33,548 nt of DNA from JBBIND01 sp037444075 (GCA_037444075.1 JBBIND010000048.1:1-33548); one strand, 5' to 3'; positions 16,629 to 25,023 are shown, counted from the first letter of the stretch. A program made the numbers and translations. The notes: generated by a model from the letters alone, not told the origin.

Positions 16629-16811
16629 TTGTTGCAGGCGGCCGCAATGGTGGTATCCCGCCCGCTGAAGAGTGCCGACAGAAGCCCTCTGGTGCGCTGC
16701 GGCCTGCACCCGCGCTGGAACCGGACGGGAGATCAGATTTGCTTCGACGCCCTGGAAACTGCCAACTGGACGCGCCAACTGCACGTGGCGCAACTGGACT
16801 TGCCGCGTTGA
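16629..16811 (+). pseudogene. remnant of a PD40-type beta-propeller gene (C-terminal end only)
   Basis: A 60-codon frame ending in TGA encodes SPLVRCGLHPRWNRTGDQIC followed by FDALETANWTRQLHVAQLDL. The pattern HPRWN+xGxxxCFD...RQLxVxxL is that of the last blade of TolB/PD40-like beta-propellers, such as oligogalacturonate lyase-like and related proteins that are common in Solibacter and planctomycetes. Those proteins have several hundred residues; nothing matching the upstream part is present, so this is read as the tail of a gene lost by deletion. It ends two bases before a strong stem-loop. The alternative is chance, which the dense motif match makes less likely. Confidence is moderate because the call rests on remembered motifs. 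Confidence 0.5.
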
Positions 16812-16812
16812 A

Positions 16813-16840
16813 ACAGGGGCGCGGCGTGCCACGCCCCTGT
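16813..16840. terminator. stem-loop terminator after the ASH-repeat gene
   Basis: ACAGGGGCG (16813-16821) pairs perfectly with CGCCCCTGT (16832-16840), and GGC/GCC can extend the stem inside. On the - strand the stem is followed by TTTC, so it fits termination of the 16848-19025 gene, whose stop is eight bases away. On the + strand it also follows the 16629-16811 remnant. Confidence 0.65.
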
Positions 16841-16847
16841 GGATGGC

Positions 16848-19025
16848 CTACCTGAGGTTGACGCTTTGGGCGGCTGACGCGCCCTGAGCGTTGCTGGCGG
16901 TTACCGATACGGACTGCACGGTGTCGGCCAGCGTCGTGACGTTCTTCACATCACCCGCAAAGGTGAAGGGAACAGTGGCGGTGAACAGGCTCCCGAACGG
17001 TTGAGAGGTGGAGCCCTGATACCAGGCGTTGAACGTCGGTTCCACGCTGAGTGTCAGCCTGGTGGTCGAAACGTTCTCTCCGGAGACCGGCGTGAAGGTG
17101 AACTCCATCTGGTTGAGGGCGCGGGACGTCGAGTAGCCCGTAACCAGCAGCGTCATGGCGCTGGCGGACTTCGTACTGACGGCTACGCTCAGAATCACCG
17201 GCGCGGTCTGCGCCACGCGCAGAGCGTGGGATAGCGGCGCAGCCGGCGTGAGGTTCACACCGCCTTCGGTCAGGAAGGACGGCGTCAAAATGATGCTGCC
17301 GGCCACCGTTCCGGTTTGCAGCCGGATCTGGGTCTTATCCGGTATCCCGGCGAAGACCGCCCGCGTGGCGTTGGCTGGAATGGTGAAGCTCACGGTGCGC
17401 CCGCCGGTCTCAAACTGCACCGCCGGATCGTTGCTGAACACCTCGGAGTTGAACGCCAGTGTCAGCGTTCCCGTGAGAGGCAGTGAATAAGCCGAAGTCA
17501 GCGTGATGCCGATGGCTGGTTGCTGCCGGGCAGCCTGAACACCGGTGGCTCCCTCAAAGCGGTAAGCGGGCAGAGCCGGAGGCGCGTTGCCGGTACCAGA
17601 CAACGTGAAGTTGTTGGTGTCGACACGCAGCGTGGCTGTAGCGGCGCCCACCACGGCAGGCGCGAACTCGACGCCAATCGTCGTACTTGCGCCCGGCGCG
17701 AGCGTCAACGGCAGGCGGGGCAGACCCGTGAGCGCGAATACGGTGCTTGCCGCCGTCAAACCGATGCTGTTGATAGTAGCCGCCGTCGTGCCGGTGTTGC
17801 TGATCTGGAACTGCGCGCGCGCCACGCCGCCCACCGCCACGGGCACCAAAACGACCGTGCCGTTGTTGAGCACGGAAGTCGAAGCGCCCCCGGCGATGTA
17901 AGCGAAGTTGACGATGGCGCCTAGGCCGGTGGCCGCCAACTCAAACGCGTCGTCGCCCACGCGCAGACGGCCTGTGGAGCGCCCGGCTTGAGTGGGAGCG
18001 AAGGCCACCGTGAACGTGGCGGTCCCGCCTGCGGGCACCACCAGAGGCAGGAAAGGCGCGTCACTCAGGCTGAAACCCGTACCGGACACGCTGATAGCGG
18101 TAATGCGGCCATCGGCGTTGCCGGTATTGCGGACGCGCACCATCATCGTGCTCCTCTCGCCCACGGGAGCGTCGGGCAAGGCCAGCGATTGATTCGGCTG
18201 CAGGGCAACCGGGCCGGTGGCCGGCACGCTGTCGTAAGCCCAGCGGGCGCCGCTGCCCGTTCCTTGCAGCGCAAACGTCGCACGCCGCTCCAGCGTTTCG
18301 ACGGCCAGTGTGCCGGAAGTGGCATCCAGCCGCCTCGGCGTGAAGCTCACTGTGAAACGCAGGTCCCGGCCCGCTTCCACTGCCGCGGGCAGCAGGGGCA
18401 CGCCGACGAGTTGAAAGGCTTCCCCTGTCAGGGAAATCGCGTTGACATTCCCTGCCCCGCTGCCCCGGTTCGTCACGATCACCGTAGCCGTGGACGTTGC
18501 GTCAATCGCCGTCTGCGGCAAGGCAATCGTGCCGCCTGCCGAGAGCAGGGTTGTGTTGCCGCCCTGCGGCGTGTAGCTGAAGGCAAACTCAGGAGCGATG
18601 CCGGTCAGATTCACGCCCACGGTTCCGGAAGTTCGGCCTTCGGTGTAGCCGAATGCCATCCTCCCCGTCACGCGAGTGCTGCCCGTGGGCTGGAACCGGA
18701 CCACGGCCGTGAAACTCTGGTTGCGGTCCAAAACAAACGGAGTCTCCGGCACTCCGCCGACAGAAAAGTCGAGTGAGCCGGTGAGATCAGTGGTGTTGAT
18801 GGTGACGGTGGAGGTGCCGCGATATGTTACGGTCACATTCGCCGTCGTAGGAACTCCGATGGCGTCGGCGGCCATGGTAATGGTCGCCCCGTCGGCGATG
18901 GTCAGCACAGTCTGACCCTGCTGGAGGGAAATAGTGAATATTGAGGCAGTCTGGGCCACCGCCAACGGCGCCAGCAGAACACAGGCGAGAACAAGAAGAA
19001 GTGAATTTATTCTCAAGCGGAACAT
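16848..19025 (-). CDS. secreted choice-of-anchor-D / ASH (Hydin-like) repeat protein
   Basis: A 725-residue protein. Residues 1-24 form a signal peptide (RINSLLLVLACVLLAPLAVA, cut before QT). Residues about 25-460 hold four Ig-like repeats of about 105 residues, each with an NTG- or NRG-type turn and the pattern GFxLxxxPxLPxxxxxGxxxxFxVxFxP, seen as GFSLSDAPFLPLVVPAGGTA and LTGLPRLPLTLAPGASTTIG. These are ASPM/SPD-2/Hydin-like domains. Residues about 465-725 form a different beta-rich region (VFSNDPAVQFETGG, SRALNQMEFTFTPVSGENVS). There is no enzyme motif; a surface structural or adhesive role is a guess. It starts three bases after the upstream beta-propeller gene, whose last codons contain its ribosome-binding site GGAGGA. 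Confidence 0.85.
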   Translation of the reverse strand: MFRLRINSLLLVLACVLLAPLAVAQTASIFTISLQQGQTVLTIADGATITMAADAIGVPTTANVTVTYRGTSTVTINTTDLTGSLDFSVGGVPETPFVLDRNQSFTAVVRFQPTGSTRVTGRMAFGYTEGRTSGTVGVNLTGIAPEFAFSYTPQGGNTTLLSAGGTIALPQTAIDATSTATVIVTNRGSGAGNVNAISLTGEAFQLVGVPLLPAAVEAGRDLRFTVSFTPRRLDATSGTLAVETLERRATFALQGTGSGARWAYDSVPATGPVALQPNQSLALPDAPVGERSTMMVRVRNTGNADGRITAISVSGTGFSLSDAPFLPLVVPAGGTATFTVAFAPTQAGRSTGRLRVGDDAFELAATGLGAIVNFAYIAGGASTSVLNNGTVVLVPVAVGGVARAQFQISNTGTTAATINSIGLTAASTVFALTGLPRLPLTLAPGASTTIGVEFAPAVVGAATATLRVDTNNFTLSGTGNAPPALPAYRFEGATGVQAARQQPAIGITLTSAYSLPLTGTLTLAFNSEVFSNDPAVQFETGGRTVSFTIPANATRAVFAGIPDKTQIRLQTGTVAGSIILTPSFLTEGGVNLTPAAPLSHALRVAQTAPVILSVAVSTKSASAMTLLVTGYSTSRALNQMEFTFTPVSGENVSTTRLTLSVEPTFNAWYQGSTSQPFGSLFTATVPFTFAGDVKNVTTLADTVQSVSVTASNAQGASAAQSVNLR

Positions 19026-19028
19026 GGG

Positions 19029-20033
19029 CTAATCCTCCACAGGGCTGGACTCGGCGGGGATAAAGTAGACCGCCGGCTCAGGACCGGTCTCCAGAACACG
19101 CAACGGTTCCTGGAGGCCGGCTCGGCTGTTCAACAGAAGCAGCGAACTGCCACCGAGCAGTTCCAGGCGGGTGGGCTCGAAGTCCAATTCGATCACCCCG
19201 GTGAGAGCGCCGGAGGCGAGTTCGTACATCGCCAGCGTTCTCGTTCCGGAGTTGGCCACCAGCAGCCCTTTGCGGTCAGCGGACAAGGAAACCGCCACCG
19301 GATCTGAGAGGCCCAGGTTACGGTTGGCGAACAAAGCCGCGGCGGCAGCGCCGCGATAGTCCCTGATCTGAATCAATTCGTTACGGTCGCGATCGGTGAC
19401 AAACAGATCCGCCCCGTCGCGCGAAAACGCCAGCCCACTCGGCCGCGCTGCGCTGAGCAACAGGCGGGTCTGCTCGCCCGGCGTGAGGAGGTAGACGCCG
19501 CCTCCGGCCGCGCCTTCCACGCCAATCAGAAGGGAGCCCGCATCGCTGACAGCCATGGCCGTCAGTTTGCCGGCCGGCACTTCACCGAGCTCCGAGGCCC
19601 GGAGCCCCTCGCCGGCATCCTGCCATAACCACAGCCTCCCGGAGCCGCTGTAGGCGGCAACAGCTTCACCGCTGTCGCTCCAGGCGATGCGTTCCGGTTC
19701 CAGGGCGCCGTCGGACAGTCTTGTCCAGGACAAACCTTGTACATTCCAGGAGCCCAGCATCCAATTGCCGTCAATCGCCGCCAAAACGCGCTTCCCGTCG
19801 GGTGAGAAGGACGCCAGTTCAACGCCTTCAACGAGCGCGCCGCCCAGGTAGGCAGATCCGGCGACGCCGATCACCGGACGGATGGCTCCGGCGTGGGCGT
19901 CAAAGACGAACCCGCTCACTGGCCCGGTCAGCCGAGTCTGCTCGGCGGACGCCAGGCCGGCCAACAGCAGGCAGGCGAGAATGACGGTCAAGATCCGATT
20001 CAATTGAGGAGAGTGTTCATTTTTCATGATCAT
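19029..20033 (-). CDS. secreted WD40/NHL-like beta-propeller protein
   Basis: A 334-residue protein with an N-terminal signal peptide (LNRILTVILACLLLAGLASA, cut before EQ). The mature part is a series of about 40-residue blades with the SxDGxxL pattern of beta-propellers: ASFSPDGKRVLAAIDGNW, IAWSDSGEAVAAYSGSGRLW, LAFSRDGADLFVTDRDRNEL and VSLSADRKGLLVANSGTRTL. No catalytic residues are recognised; binding is the usual role of such folds. It lies between an Ig-like protein gene and the ASH-repeat gene on the same strand with gaps of 15 and 3 bases, so the three are probably one operon. ATG 20033 has AGGAGG seven bases upstream; a second ATG two codons later is possible. Confidence 0.82.
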   Translation of the reverse strand: MIMKNEHSPQLNRILTVILACLLLAGLASAEQTRLTGPVSGFVFDAHAGAIRPVIGVAGSAYLGGALVEGVELASFSPDGKRVLAAIDGNWMLGSWNVQGLSWTRLSDGALEPERIAWSDSGEAVAAYSGSGRLWLWQDAGEGLRASELGEVPAGKLTAMAVSDAGSLLIGVEGAAGGGVYLLTPGEQTRLLLSAARPSGLAFSRDGADLFVTDRDRNELIQIRDYRGAAAAALFANRNLGLSDPVAVSLSADRKGLLVANSGTRTLAMYELASGALTGVIELDFEPTRLELLGGSSLLLLNSRAGLQEPLRVLETGPEPAVYFIPAESSPVED

Positions 20034-20048
20034 GTGTCGCCTCCTCTC

Positions 20049-20666
20049 CTATCGGGGTCCGGCCACCGTAATCGGACCGGTGGTGATCGTCACAGGATTG
20101 GTTACCGCCGCGACTGGCGTGTCATCGTCGCGCGATGCAAGCACGATTCCGGCCACTGCCGCCCCGGCGCCAATCACAGCCAGAGCCTTCCACCAACCGG
20201 ACCGGCCGCCGGCCTGTGCGCCAGCCCCGCCCGAGCCGGTCACGTTGGACTGTGCAATCACAACCGAGCCTGTTCGGCCGGCCGCCGTCGCCGTCACCTT
20301 AATGTTGAAGCGGCCCTCTTCCTGGTTCGGCGTGTAGCCGGAAGCCTGGGCCCTTCCCTGCTCGTTAGTCCGTACGGTTTGGGTCTTCACCCAGCCATTG
20401 AAAACGCCGCTCGGTCCGACCAGAGGCAACTGGAACAGCACTTCCGCTCCAGCTACCGGATTGCCCGAAGCGTCGCGCACTTCCACTACCGGCGCGACCG
20501 CGCTTCGGGCCCGTATGTTGTTGCGGGCGCCCTCGCCCTCGATAACGACAATTTCCAGCATTCCCGCCGCGGGCGCAGCAGGCTGAGCCGTCGCGGGCTG
20601 TTGAGCCACAAGCGGCACGGCCAGTGTCGCAAGTACAGCGATCACTAAGCAGATCTTCAGACGCAC
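20049..20666 (-). CDS. exported protein with Ig-like (Big-1-type) domain and C-terminal membrane segment
   Basis: A 205-residue protein. Residues 1-21 are a signal peptide (LKICLVIAVLATLAVPLVAQ). After a Pro/Ala-rich linker, residues about 35-140 resemble a bacterial Ig-like Big-1 domain: VVEVRDASGNPVAGAEVLFQ, VRTNEQGRAQASGYTPNQ and GRFNIKVTATAAGRTGSVVI. A Gly-rich spacer leads to one membrane segment (WWKALAVIGAGAAVAGIVLA) and a short tail. The protein is probably held at the membrane with the Ig domain outside. GTG 20666 is chosen because AGGAGG (20671-20676) lies four bases upstream and the frame fits. An ATG two bases further upstream opens an alternative frame that stops after three codons, so it cannot be the start. 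This is the first gene of a three-gene secreted-protein operon. Confidence 0.8.
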   Translation of the reverse strand: MRLKICLVIAVLATLAVPLVAQQPATAQPAAPAAGMLEIVVIEGEGARNNIRARSAVAPVVEVRDASGNPVAGAEVLFQLPLVGPSGVFNGWVKTQTVRTNEQGRAQASGYTPNQEEGRFNIKVTATAAGRTGSVVIAQSNVTGSGGAGAQAGGRSGWWKALAVIGAGAAVAGIVLASRDDDTPVAAVTNPVTITTGPITVAGPR

Positions 20667-20778
20667 ATAGCCTCCTCAAAAGTAAAACGGTTAAGTACTG
20701 TTAATGCTGCTAATCGGTAAACTCCCGAAAGGTTCAAATCCTTACAGACGTTCTACACAGGCTGAGATGTTACTTATG

Positions 20779-22044
20779 CTACGTCCCAGCCGTATTCGCG
20801 GGTGGATAATCCCGCAACCTGACCGTCGGTTGCGGTTCGTATTCGATCACGGCTTCCCGTCCGCCGTTCAGGATGGACAACCGCCCTGCCTCCAGGACGA
20901 GTTCGTTGTACAGGCTGTTAGCCGGGGTCGCCATGATGCCGGTGTGATCAATTGCTTTCAACAGTTTCTGGCGTCCGCCGGCTGGTTCGGCTTCCACTCG
21001 AAGGCAAGTCCGGACAATGTAATCGATGGAGCGGAAGCCGTAGCCTACCGGGGTCAGGCCGGGACCACCCAAATCGAGGTACTGGAAGTAGTCCGTGCTC
21101 GGTTCGGCGAAGGTGGTCGCGCCAGGTCCTTCGGGCCGACAGACGTAGCAGTATTTGAGTCCCCGGTATTGGTCCGAGTGCTCTAACCAGGCGCCCTTCT
21201 CCTTGGTGGCGCAGTACATCGTCAGCCCTTGCGTGTTCGTGCCCGGCGCTTCGTCCGGGAATCCCAAAGCGTTCTGAACATTCAGGCACGCTCCGTTGTT
21301 CCAGACGAGCCGGGCGTCGGTCCACAGGAAGCCCTCGTGCCCGTTAGGGTACTTGTCGCGAAGTCCATACACACTAACGGAAACGGGCATCAAGCCGGTG
21401 ATGAAATGCACCAAATCAACGTAGTGGCACCCGATGTAAGCAAAAGCGTCGGAGTTCTCCACCGTGCACCAGTTTTGAAAATTCGAGTGCCGGTAGTACC
21501 ACTTCTCGAGCAGGCAAGCCGTGCCTAGCTTGAACTCTCCGAACCAGGCTTCTCGGTAACGCCGGCGGGCGAGCAGGCTGCGGTCATCGAACCTCTTGTG
21601 GTATTCGATGCCGACGACCAGGCCACGCCGCAGCGCTTCCTGCTCGATTTCGAGCGCCTGGCTGACCTTCAAAACGAGCGGCTTCACCGTCAGCACATGC
21701 TGGTCGTGCCTGAGCGCCTCCATGATGACGTCGTAATGCAGTGGGTCCGGCACAGCCACGACGACGATGTTCCGTGGCGGCAGCCCGGCAATCACCTCGC
21801 GGAACAAGTCGGGGTGCGGTTCTTCCAGGTCTTGCTTGTAATCCGGATACGGCGTGAAAGACTGCCCCGGAAACGCGCGGCTGAAGATCTCCGCTTCGGC
21901 CAATGCCTTCAGCGGCCGCCCCTGGAGCGCGCAAATGGAGATATCTCCAATCAAACCCTGGCGTTGCAGGTGGTAGAGCGAAGGCAGGATCTGATCGTGG
22001 GTGATCATCCCGCCGCCAATGACGGCAACCTTCGGCTTGCTCAT
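20779..22044 (-). CDS. Gfo/Idh/MocA-family NAD(P)-dependent oxidoreductase
   Basis: A 421-residue protein. It begins with the Rossmann motif KVAVIGGGMITHDQILPSL, continues with VVAVPDPLHYDVIMEAL, and reaches TVKPLVLKVSQALEIE, where the usual EKP motif reads VKP (K121-P122). The C-terminal alpha/beta domain includes HKRFDDRS, YIGCHYVDLVHFITG and GFLWTDARLVWNNGA. Such enzymes oxidise or reduce sugars, inositols and related polyols. The ATG at 22044 is chosen because ATGA overlaps the aminotransferase stop and the homologous sequence begins there; the frame stays open further upstream only as an overlap of the aminotransferase gene. Together with the aminotransferase it suggests conversion of a keto-sugar or cyclitol to an amino compound, or the reverse; the substrate is unknown. 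Confidence 0.9.
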   Translation of the reverse strand: MSKPKVAVIGGGMITHDQILPSLYHLQRQGLIGDISICALQGRPLKALAEAEIFSRAFPGQSFTPYPDYKQDLEEPHPDLFREVIAGLPPRNIVVVAVPDPLHYDVIMEALRHDQHVLTVKPLVLKVSQALEIEQEALRRGLVVGIEYHKRFDDRSLLARRRYREAWFGEFKLGTACLLEKWYYRHSNFQNWCTVENSDAFAYIGCHYVDLVHFITGLMPVSVSVYGLRDKYPNGHEGFLWTDARLVWNNGACLNVQNALGFPDEAPGTNTQGLTMYCATKEKGAWLEHSDQYRGLKYCYVCRPEGPGATTFAEPSTDYFQYLDLGGPGLTPVGYGFRSIDYIVRTCLRVEAEPAGGRQKLLKAIDHTGIMATPANSLYNELVLEAGRLSILNGGREAVIEYEPQPTVRLRDYPPANTAGT

Positions 22045-23426
22045 GGACGACCCCCCTCCCGGGCAGCCACAGCTTCTGAAAAGGCCTCCTCGAAAGCGGC
22101 CAGACTTTCGGCCATCGCTTCGGCGGTGATTACCAACGGCGGACAGATCTTCACTGTGGCTCCCCCGTAGCCTACGGGAGAGAACATCAGCACGCCTTTG
22201 TCGATGGACCGGCTGACAACGTCCCAAGCCAAGTCTCCGTGCGGCTCGAGCGTGGAGGGGACCACGCAAGCCACACCCGCCACCAGTCCTTTCCCGTCGA
22301 CGCATCCGATTTGGGGGTAGCGTGCCTGCATGCGCCGTAGTCCTTGATGCAGCAGGTGGCCCATCTCGCGCGCGTTCTTCGCCAGGTCTTCCTTGAGCAC
22401 CAATTCGATAGAAGCCAGCGCTGCCGCGCAGCACACCGGGTTTCCGGTGTGCGTGGAAGTCATGCTGCCGGGCGGATGGAGGTCCATGACGTCCGGGCGC
22501 CCTATGACGGCGGACAAGGGCATGGAACTCGAAATTCCCTTCCCCCATGTGCTGAGATCCGGCACGATGCCGTAGTGTTCGAAGCCGAACAGCGTGCCGG
22601 TGCGGCCGAAGCCAGCCTGAACCTCGTCGCACACCAGGAGCACCTGGTGGCGGTCGCACCACTCCCGCAGCGAGCGCATATACTCGGGTGGAGCGAACGA
22701 AGCGCTGCCGCCCTGATACGTCTCCAGCATGACGCCTGCCACCTGCTCAGGCTGGACGCCTTGCTCAGCGAGGCAGCGCAGGAAGTAGTCGAAGGAGACG
22801 TCCTCCGTGCGGAAACCATCGGGAAAGGGCGCCTGCACGAACCCGGGATCGAGGTTGATGATCCAACTCTTCAGCGCCGGGATGCCGCCTGCCTGCTGCG
22901 CGCCAAGCGTGCGCCCGTGGAAGGACTTCTCATACGAAACAATGACGTTCTTGGAGTTGCCGCCGACTTTCGCCCCGTGCGTGCGGCACAACTTGATGGC
23001 GCACTCCACCGCTTCCGAGCCGGTGGTGAGAAGGAAGACCTTCTTCAGCGGCTCCGGGCAGATCTCGGCCAGTTTTTCGACCAGCCGGGCGCGCATCTCG
23101 GTGGGGAAGCAGTAAGTGGTCAGCAGGCGGGAGCCGGCCTGCCGGATAATGGCATCGGCGATTTCCGCCCGCCCATGGCCGGCATTGGTGATGAGCACGC
23201 CGCTCGACCAATCGATCCAGCAATTGCCGAAGGCGTCATACACCTGGAAGCCCTCGGCGCGGTCCCAGAGGATGGGCGGCTGCCCGCGCATGGCCACCGG
23301 CTCATAGCGCTGCAATTTTTCCAGGATGGGGACCGAACCGGGCGCTGGCAGTTCGGTCACGATGCGCCGTAGCGTGGTCTCGACACGAGGCACCCGGCGC
23401 GGATTGAGGTCGTATTCACGGGACAT
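22041..23426 (-). CDS. class III PLP-dependent aminotransferase (GabT/acetylornithine-like)
   Basis: A 461-residue protein with class III motifs: FLLTTGSEAVECAIKL, VSYEKSFHGRTLGAQQAGG, VCDEVQAGFGRTGTLFGFEH (D267 contacts the PLP ring) and the PLP lysine K296 in STWGKGISSSMPLSAVIG, then STHTGNPVCCAAALASIEL. The family includes 4-aminobutyrate, acetylornithine and amino-sugar or cyclitol aminotransferases; the usual EPxQGxGG reads ETYQGGSAS, so the substrate is not clear. It lies between the sulfatase gene (27-base gap) and the oxidoreductase gene (ATGA overlap), so it is probably part of a glycan-related operon. There is no clear ribosome-binding site; TACAAT on the - strand (23436-23441) sits nine bases before the ATG, so a leaderless transcript is possible. 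Confidence 0.9.
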   Translation of the reverse strand: MSREYDLNPRRVPRVETTLRRIVTELPAPGSVPILEKLQRYEPVAMRGQPPILWDRAEGFQVYDAFGNCWIDWSSGVLITNAGHGRAEIADAIIRQAGSRLLTTYCFPTEMRARLVEKLAEICPEPLKKVFLLTTGSEAVECAIKLCRTHGAKVGGNSKNVIVSYEKSFHGRTLGAQQAGGIPALKSWIINLDPGFVQAPFPDGFRTEDVSFDYFLRCLAEQGVQPEQVAGVMLETYQGGSASFAPPEYMRSLREWCDRHQVLLVCDEVQAGFGRTGTLFGFEHYGIVPDLSTWGKGISSSMPLSAVIGRPDVMDLHPPGSMTSTHTGNPVCCAAALASIELVLKEDLAKNAREMGHLLHQGLRRMQARYPQIGCVDGKGLVAGVACVVPSTLEPHGDLAWDVVSRSIDKGVLMFSPVGYGGATVKICPPLVITAEAMAESLAAFEEAFSEAVAAREGGRP

Positions 23427-23453
23427 GAAGCATTTATTGTACTCTGCGGACCC

Positions 23454-24866
23454 CTAACGGCTGTACTCGGTGAGTTGCTGCTTCGTGGTGGACCGCCACT
23501 GCTCGAGCGGCGGCGCACCGGCTTTCTCGAAGAAGCCGCGGAGATCGGCTCTCAGGCTCTCGAGTTGCTTGCGGTGGCCCGGCTCTTCGATGAGGTTGCG
23601 CCTCTCCCCGGGGTCGGCTTCCACGTCGAAGAGTTCACTGGGCCATTCGGAGGTGCGCTCGACGTACTTCAGGTTCCGAGTGCGCACGCTCCTCACGTTG
23701 GAGTACTCAAAGTACAGCCGGTCGCGCCAAGCGGGATTCTGCCCTCGCAGGAACGCGGCATAGCTGCGCCCGACGCGGCGCGGGTCGGCAGGCGCCTGAA
23801 CGCCGAGGTAATCCAGGATCGTCGGAAAGAAGTCGTAGGAGGACACCATGGCGTCCGGCGTCATCCCGGCGCGAATCCTGCCCGGATGGTTCCAGATGAG
23901 CGGAACGCGTATGGACCCTTCGTGCATGTTGAACGGCCAGGTGCCGTTGCCCTTCCCCCAGACGCCGTGGTGTCCGGCGTTCCAGCCCTGGTCGGAGGTA
24001 AAGACGATCAGCGTGTTGCCGCGCAAGCCGTGCTCTTCCAGCCGCTTCACGATGCGTCCCACGTTGTGATCCACGCCGGTTACCAGCGCTGAGAAGCTGC
24101 GCATGCTTTCCCGGTTGCCATGGTGCGCGCGCAGACCCTTGTTCTGCCACGGGTGAATGCCCACCTCAGGGAAGCAGCTGAAGGTGGCGTCCGCGTAGGG
24201 GCGGCGGTATTGCTCGGGCTGATAGTTGTAGGGGGTGTGCGGGGCGTAATAGGGCACGTAGAGGAAGAAGGGGCGGTCCTTGGTCTGGTCGATGAACTCG
24301 AGTGCCCCGTCGGTGACCACGTCCGTCTTAAAGCCCTCCACCACGGCGCGCTTGCCGTTCTTGACGAATTCGGCGTCCTTGTAAGGTCCGCCGCCGCCCG
24401 GCACGGTGTTCCAGTAAGTGAACCCGGCTTGCGCGTTTTCGTCATCGCCCATGTGCCATTTGCCGGACATACCGAGCGTGTAGCCATTGGCGGCGAGGAT
24501 TTCGGTGAACGTGGGATGACCCTCGAGCCAGCGGCGCGTTTGCGGACCAAAACTGTCCACCGGACGCAGCCAGTCCTGAACACCGTGGTGCGAAGGCAGC
24601 CTGCCGGTGAGGTAGGTCAGGCGGCTGGGTGAGCAGACCGGCGTACAGGCATAGCCTCTCGTAAACCGGGCTCCGCCGACAGCCAGCCGGTCGATGTTCG
24701 GCGTGTGGATGTCCTTGCAGCCGTAGGCGCCGAGAGCCCAATCCGAGTGGTCATCAGTCATGAAGAAGATCACGTTCGGACGCCGGGAGGCAGTCTGGCG
24801 CGGTTGCCCGAAAGCGAGCGGCGCCGCGGCGGCAGCCAGCATGGCGCGGCGAGTGATGGACGGCAT
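23454..24866 (-). CDS. exported type I sulfatase (arylsulfatase A-like)
   Basis: A 470-residue protein starting with a Tat-type signal (TRRAMLAAAAAPLAFG). The alkaline phosphatase-fold sulfatase motifs follow: metal-binding FFMTDDHSDW (D38, D39) and the formylglycine site CSPSRLTYLTGR, with C78 the residue converted to formylglycine. Later motifs are SGKWHMGDDEN, YAPHTPYN, TLIVFTSDQGWNAGHHGVWGKG and a C-terminal SELFDVEADPGERRNL. It hydrolyses sulfate esters outside the cytoplasm. ATG 24866 is chosen over upstream starts because AAGGAG sits seven bases before it and the twin-arginine signal follows directly. It is divergent from a heparinase II/III-like gene, so a sulfated polysaccharide is the likely target. 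A formylglycine-generating enzyme is not encoded nearby. Confidence 0.95.
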   Translation of the reverse strand: MPSITRRAMLAAAAAPLAFGQPRQTASRRPNVIFFMTDDHSDWALGAYGCKDIHTPNIDRLAVGGARFTRGYACTPVCSPSRLTYLTGRLPSHHGVQDWLRPVDSFGPQTRRWLEGHPTFTEILAANGYTLGMSGKWHMGDDENAQAGFTYWNTVPGGGGPYKDAEFVKNGKRAVVEGFKTDVVTDGALEFIDQTKDRPFFLYVPYYAPHTPYNYQPEQYRRPYADATFSCFPEVGIHPWQNKGLRAHHGNRESMRSFSALVTGVDHNVGRIVKRLEEHGLRGNTLIVFTSDQGWNAGHHGVWGKGNGTWPFNMHEGSIRVPLIWNHPGRIRAGMTPDAMVSSYDFFPTILDYLGVQAPADPRRVGRSYAAFLRGQNPAWRDRLYFEYSNVRSVRTRNLKYVERTSEWPSELFDVEADPGERRNLIEEPGHRKQLESLRADLRGFFEKAGAPPLEQWRSTTKQQLTEYSR

Positions 24867-24894
24867 AGGATGGCTCCTTCCCTCGTTGCCTGGA

Positions 24895-25023
24895 AGGCTG
24901 CTGAAAAAGCCTTCACGTGGGTCCGGGGCACACAAGCTGAAGCTTATGCTACGCTGCAAACCAACCAGTTGCGGACCCACGTAGGGTGAGCTTCAGCTTG
25001 CCCAACGGCTTGTTCAGCAGCCT
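24895..25023. mobile_element. 129-bp MITE-like element with three sets of inverted repeats
   Basis: The ends AGGCTGCTGAAAAAGCC (24895-24911) and GGCTTGTTCAGCAGCCT (25007-25023) are inverted repeats matching at 16 of 17 positions. Inside are ACGTGGGTCC (24915-24924) with its perfect complement GGACCCACGT (24973-24982), and CAAGCTGAAGCT (24933-24944) with its perfect complement AGCTTCAGCTTG (24989-25000). It has no coding capacity and lies between divergent sulfatase and heparinase-like genes. No target-site duplication was identified. The internal repeats cross rather than nest. The remaining gap to 25215 contains TTGACC near 25126 but no convincing -10 partner at normal spacing. Confidence 0.65.

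Noticed and set aside
20700..20755. tRNA-like T-arm sequence GGTTCAAATCC with a CTGCTAA anticodon-loop-like stretch upstream
   Set aside because: The T-stem has only four pairs, the anticodon stem does not pair, and no acceptor stem partner exists upstream; not a tRNA.
22045..22662. upstream extension of the oxidoreductase frame to 627 codons
   Set aside because: The extension reads over the aminotransferase gene in another frame; Rossmann-domain homology starts at the ATG at 22044 with an ATGA overlap.
22344..23372. 342-codon open frame on the + strand
   Set aside because: Antisense to the class III aminotransferase, whose PLP motifs are clear.
24867..24980. upstream extension of the sulfatase frame
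   Set aside because: It would run into the repeat element; the ribosome-binding site and Tat signal fit ATG 24866.
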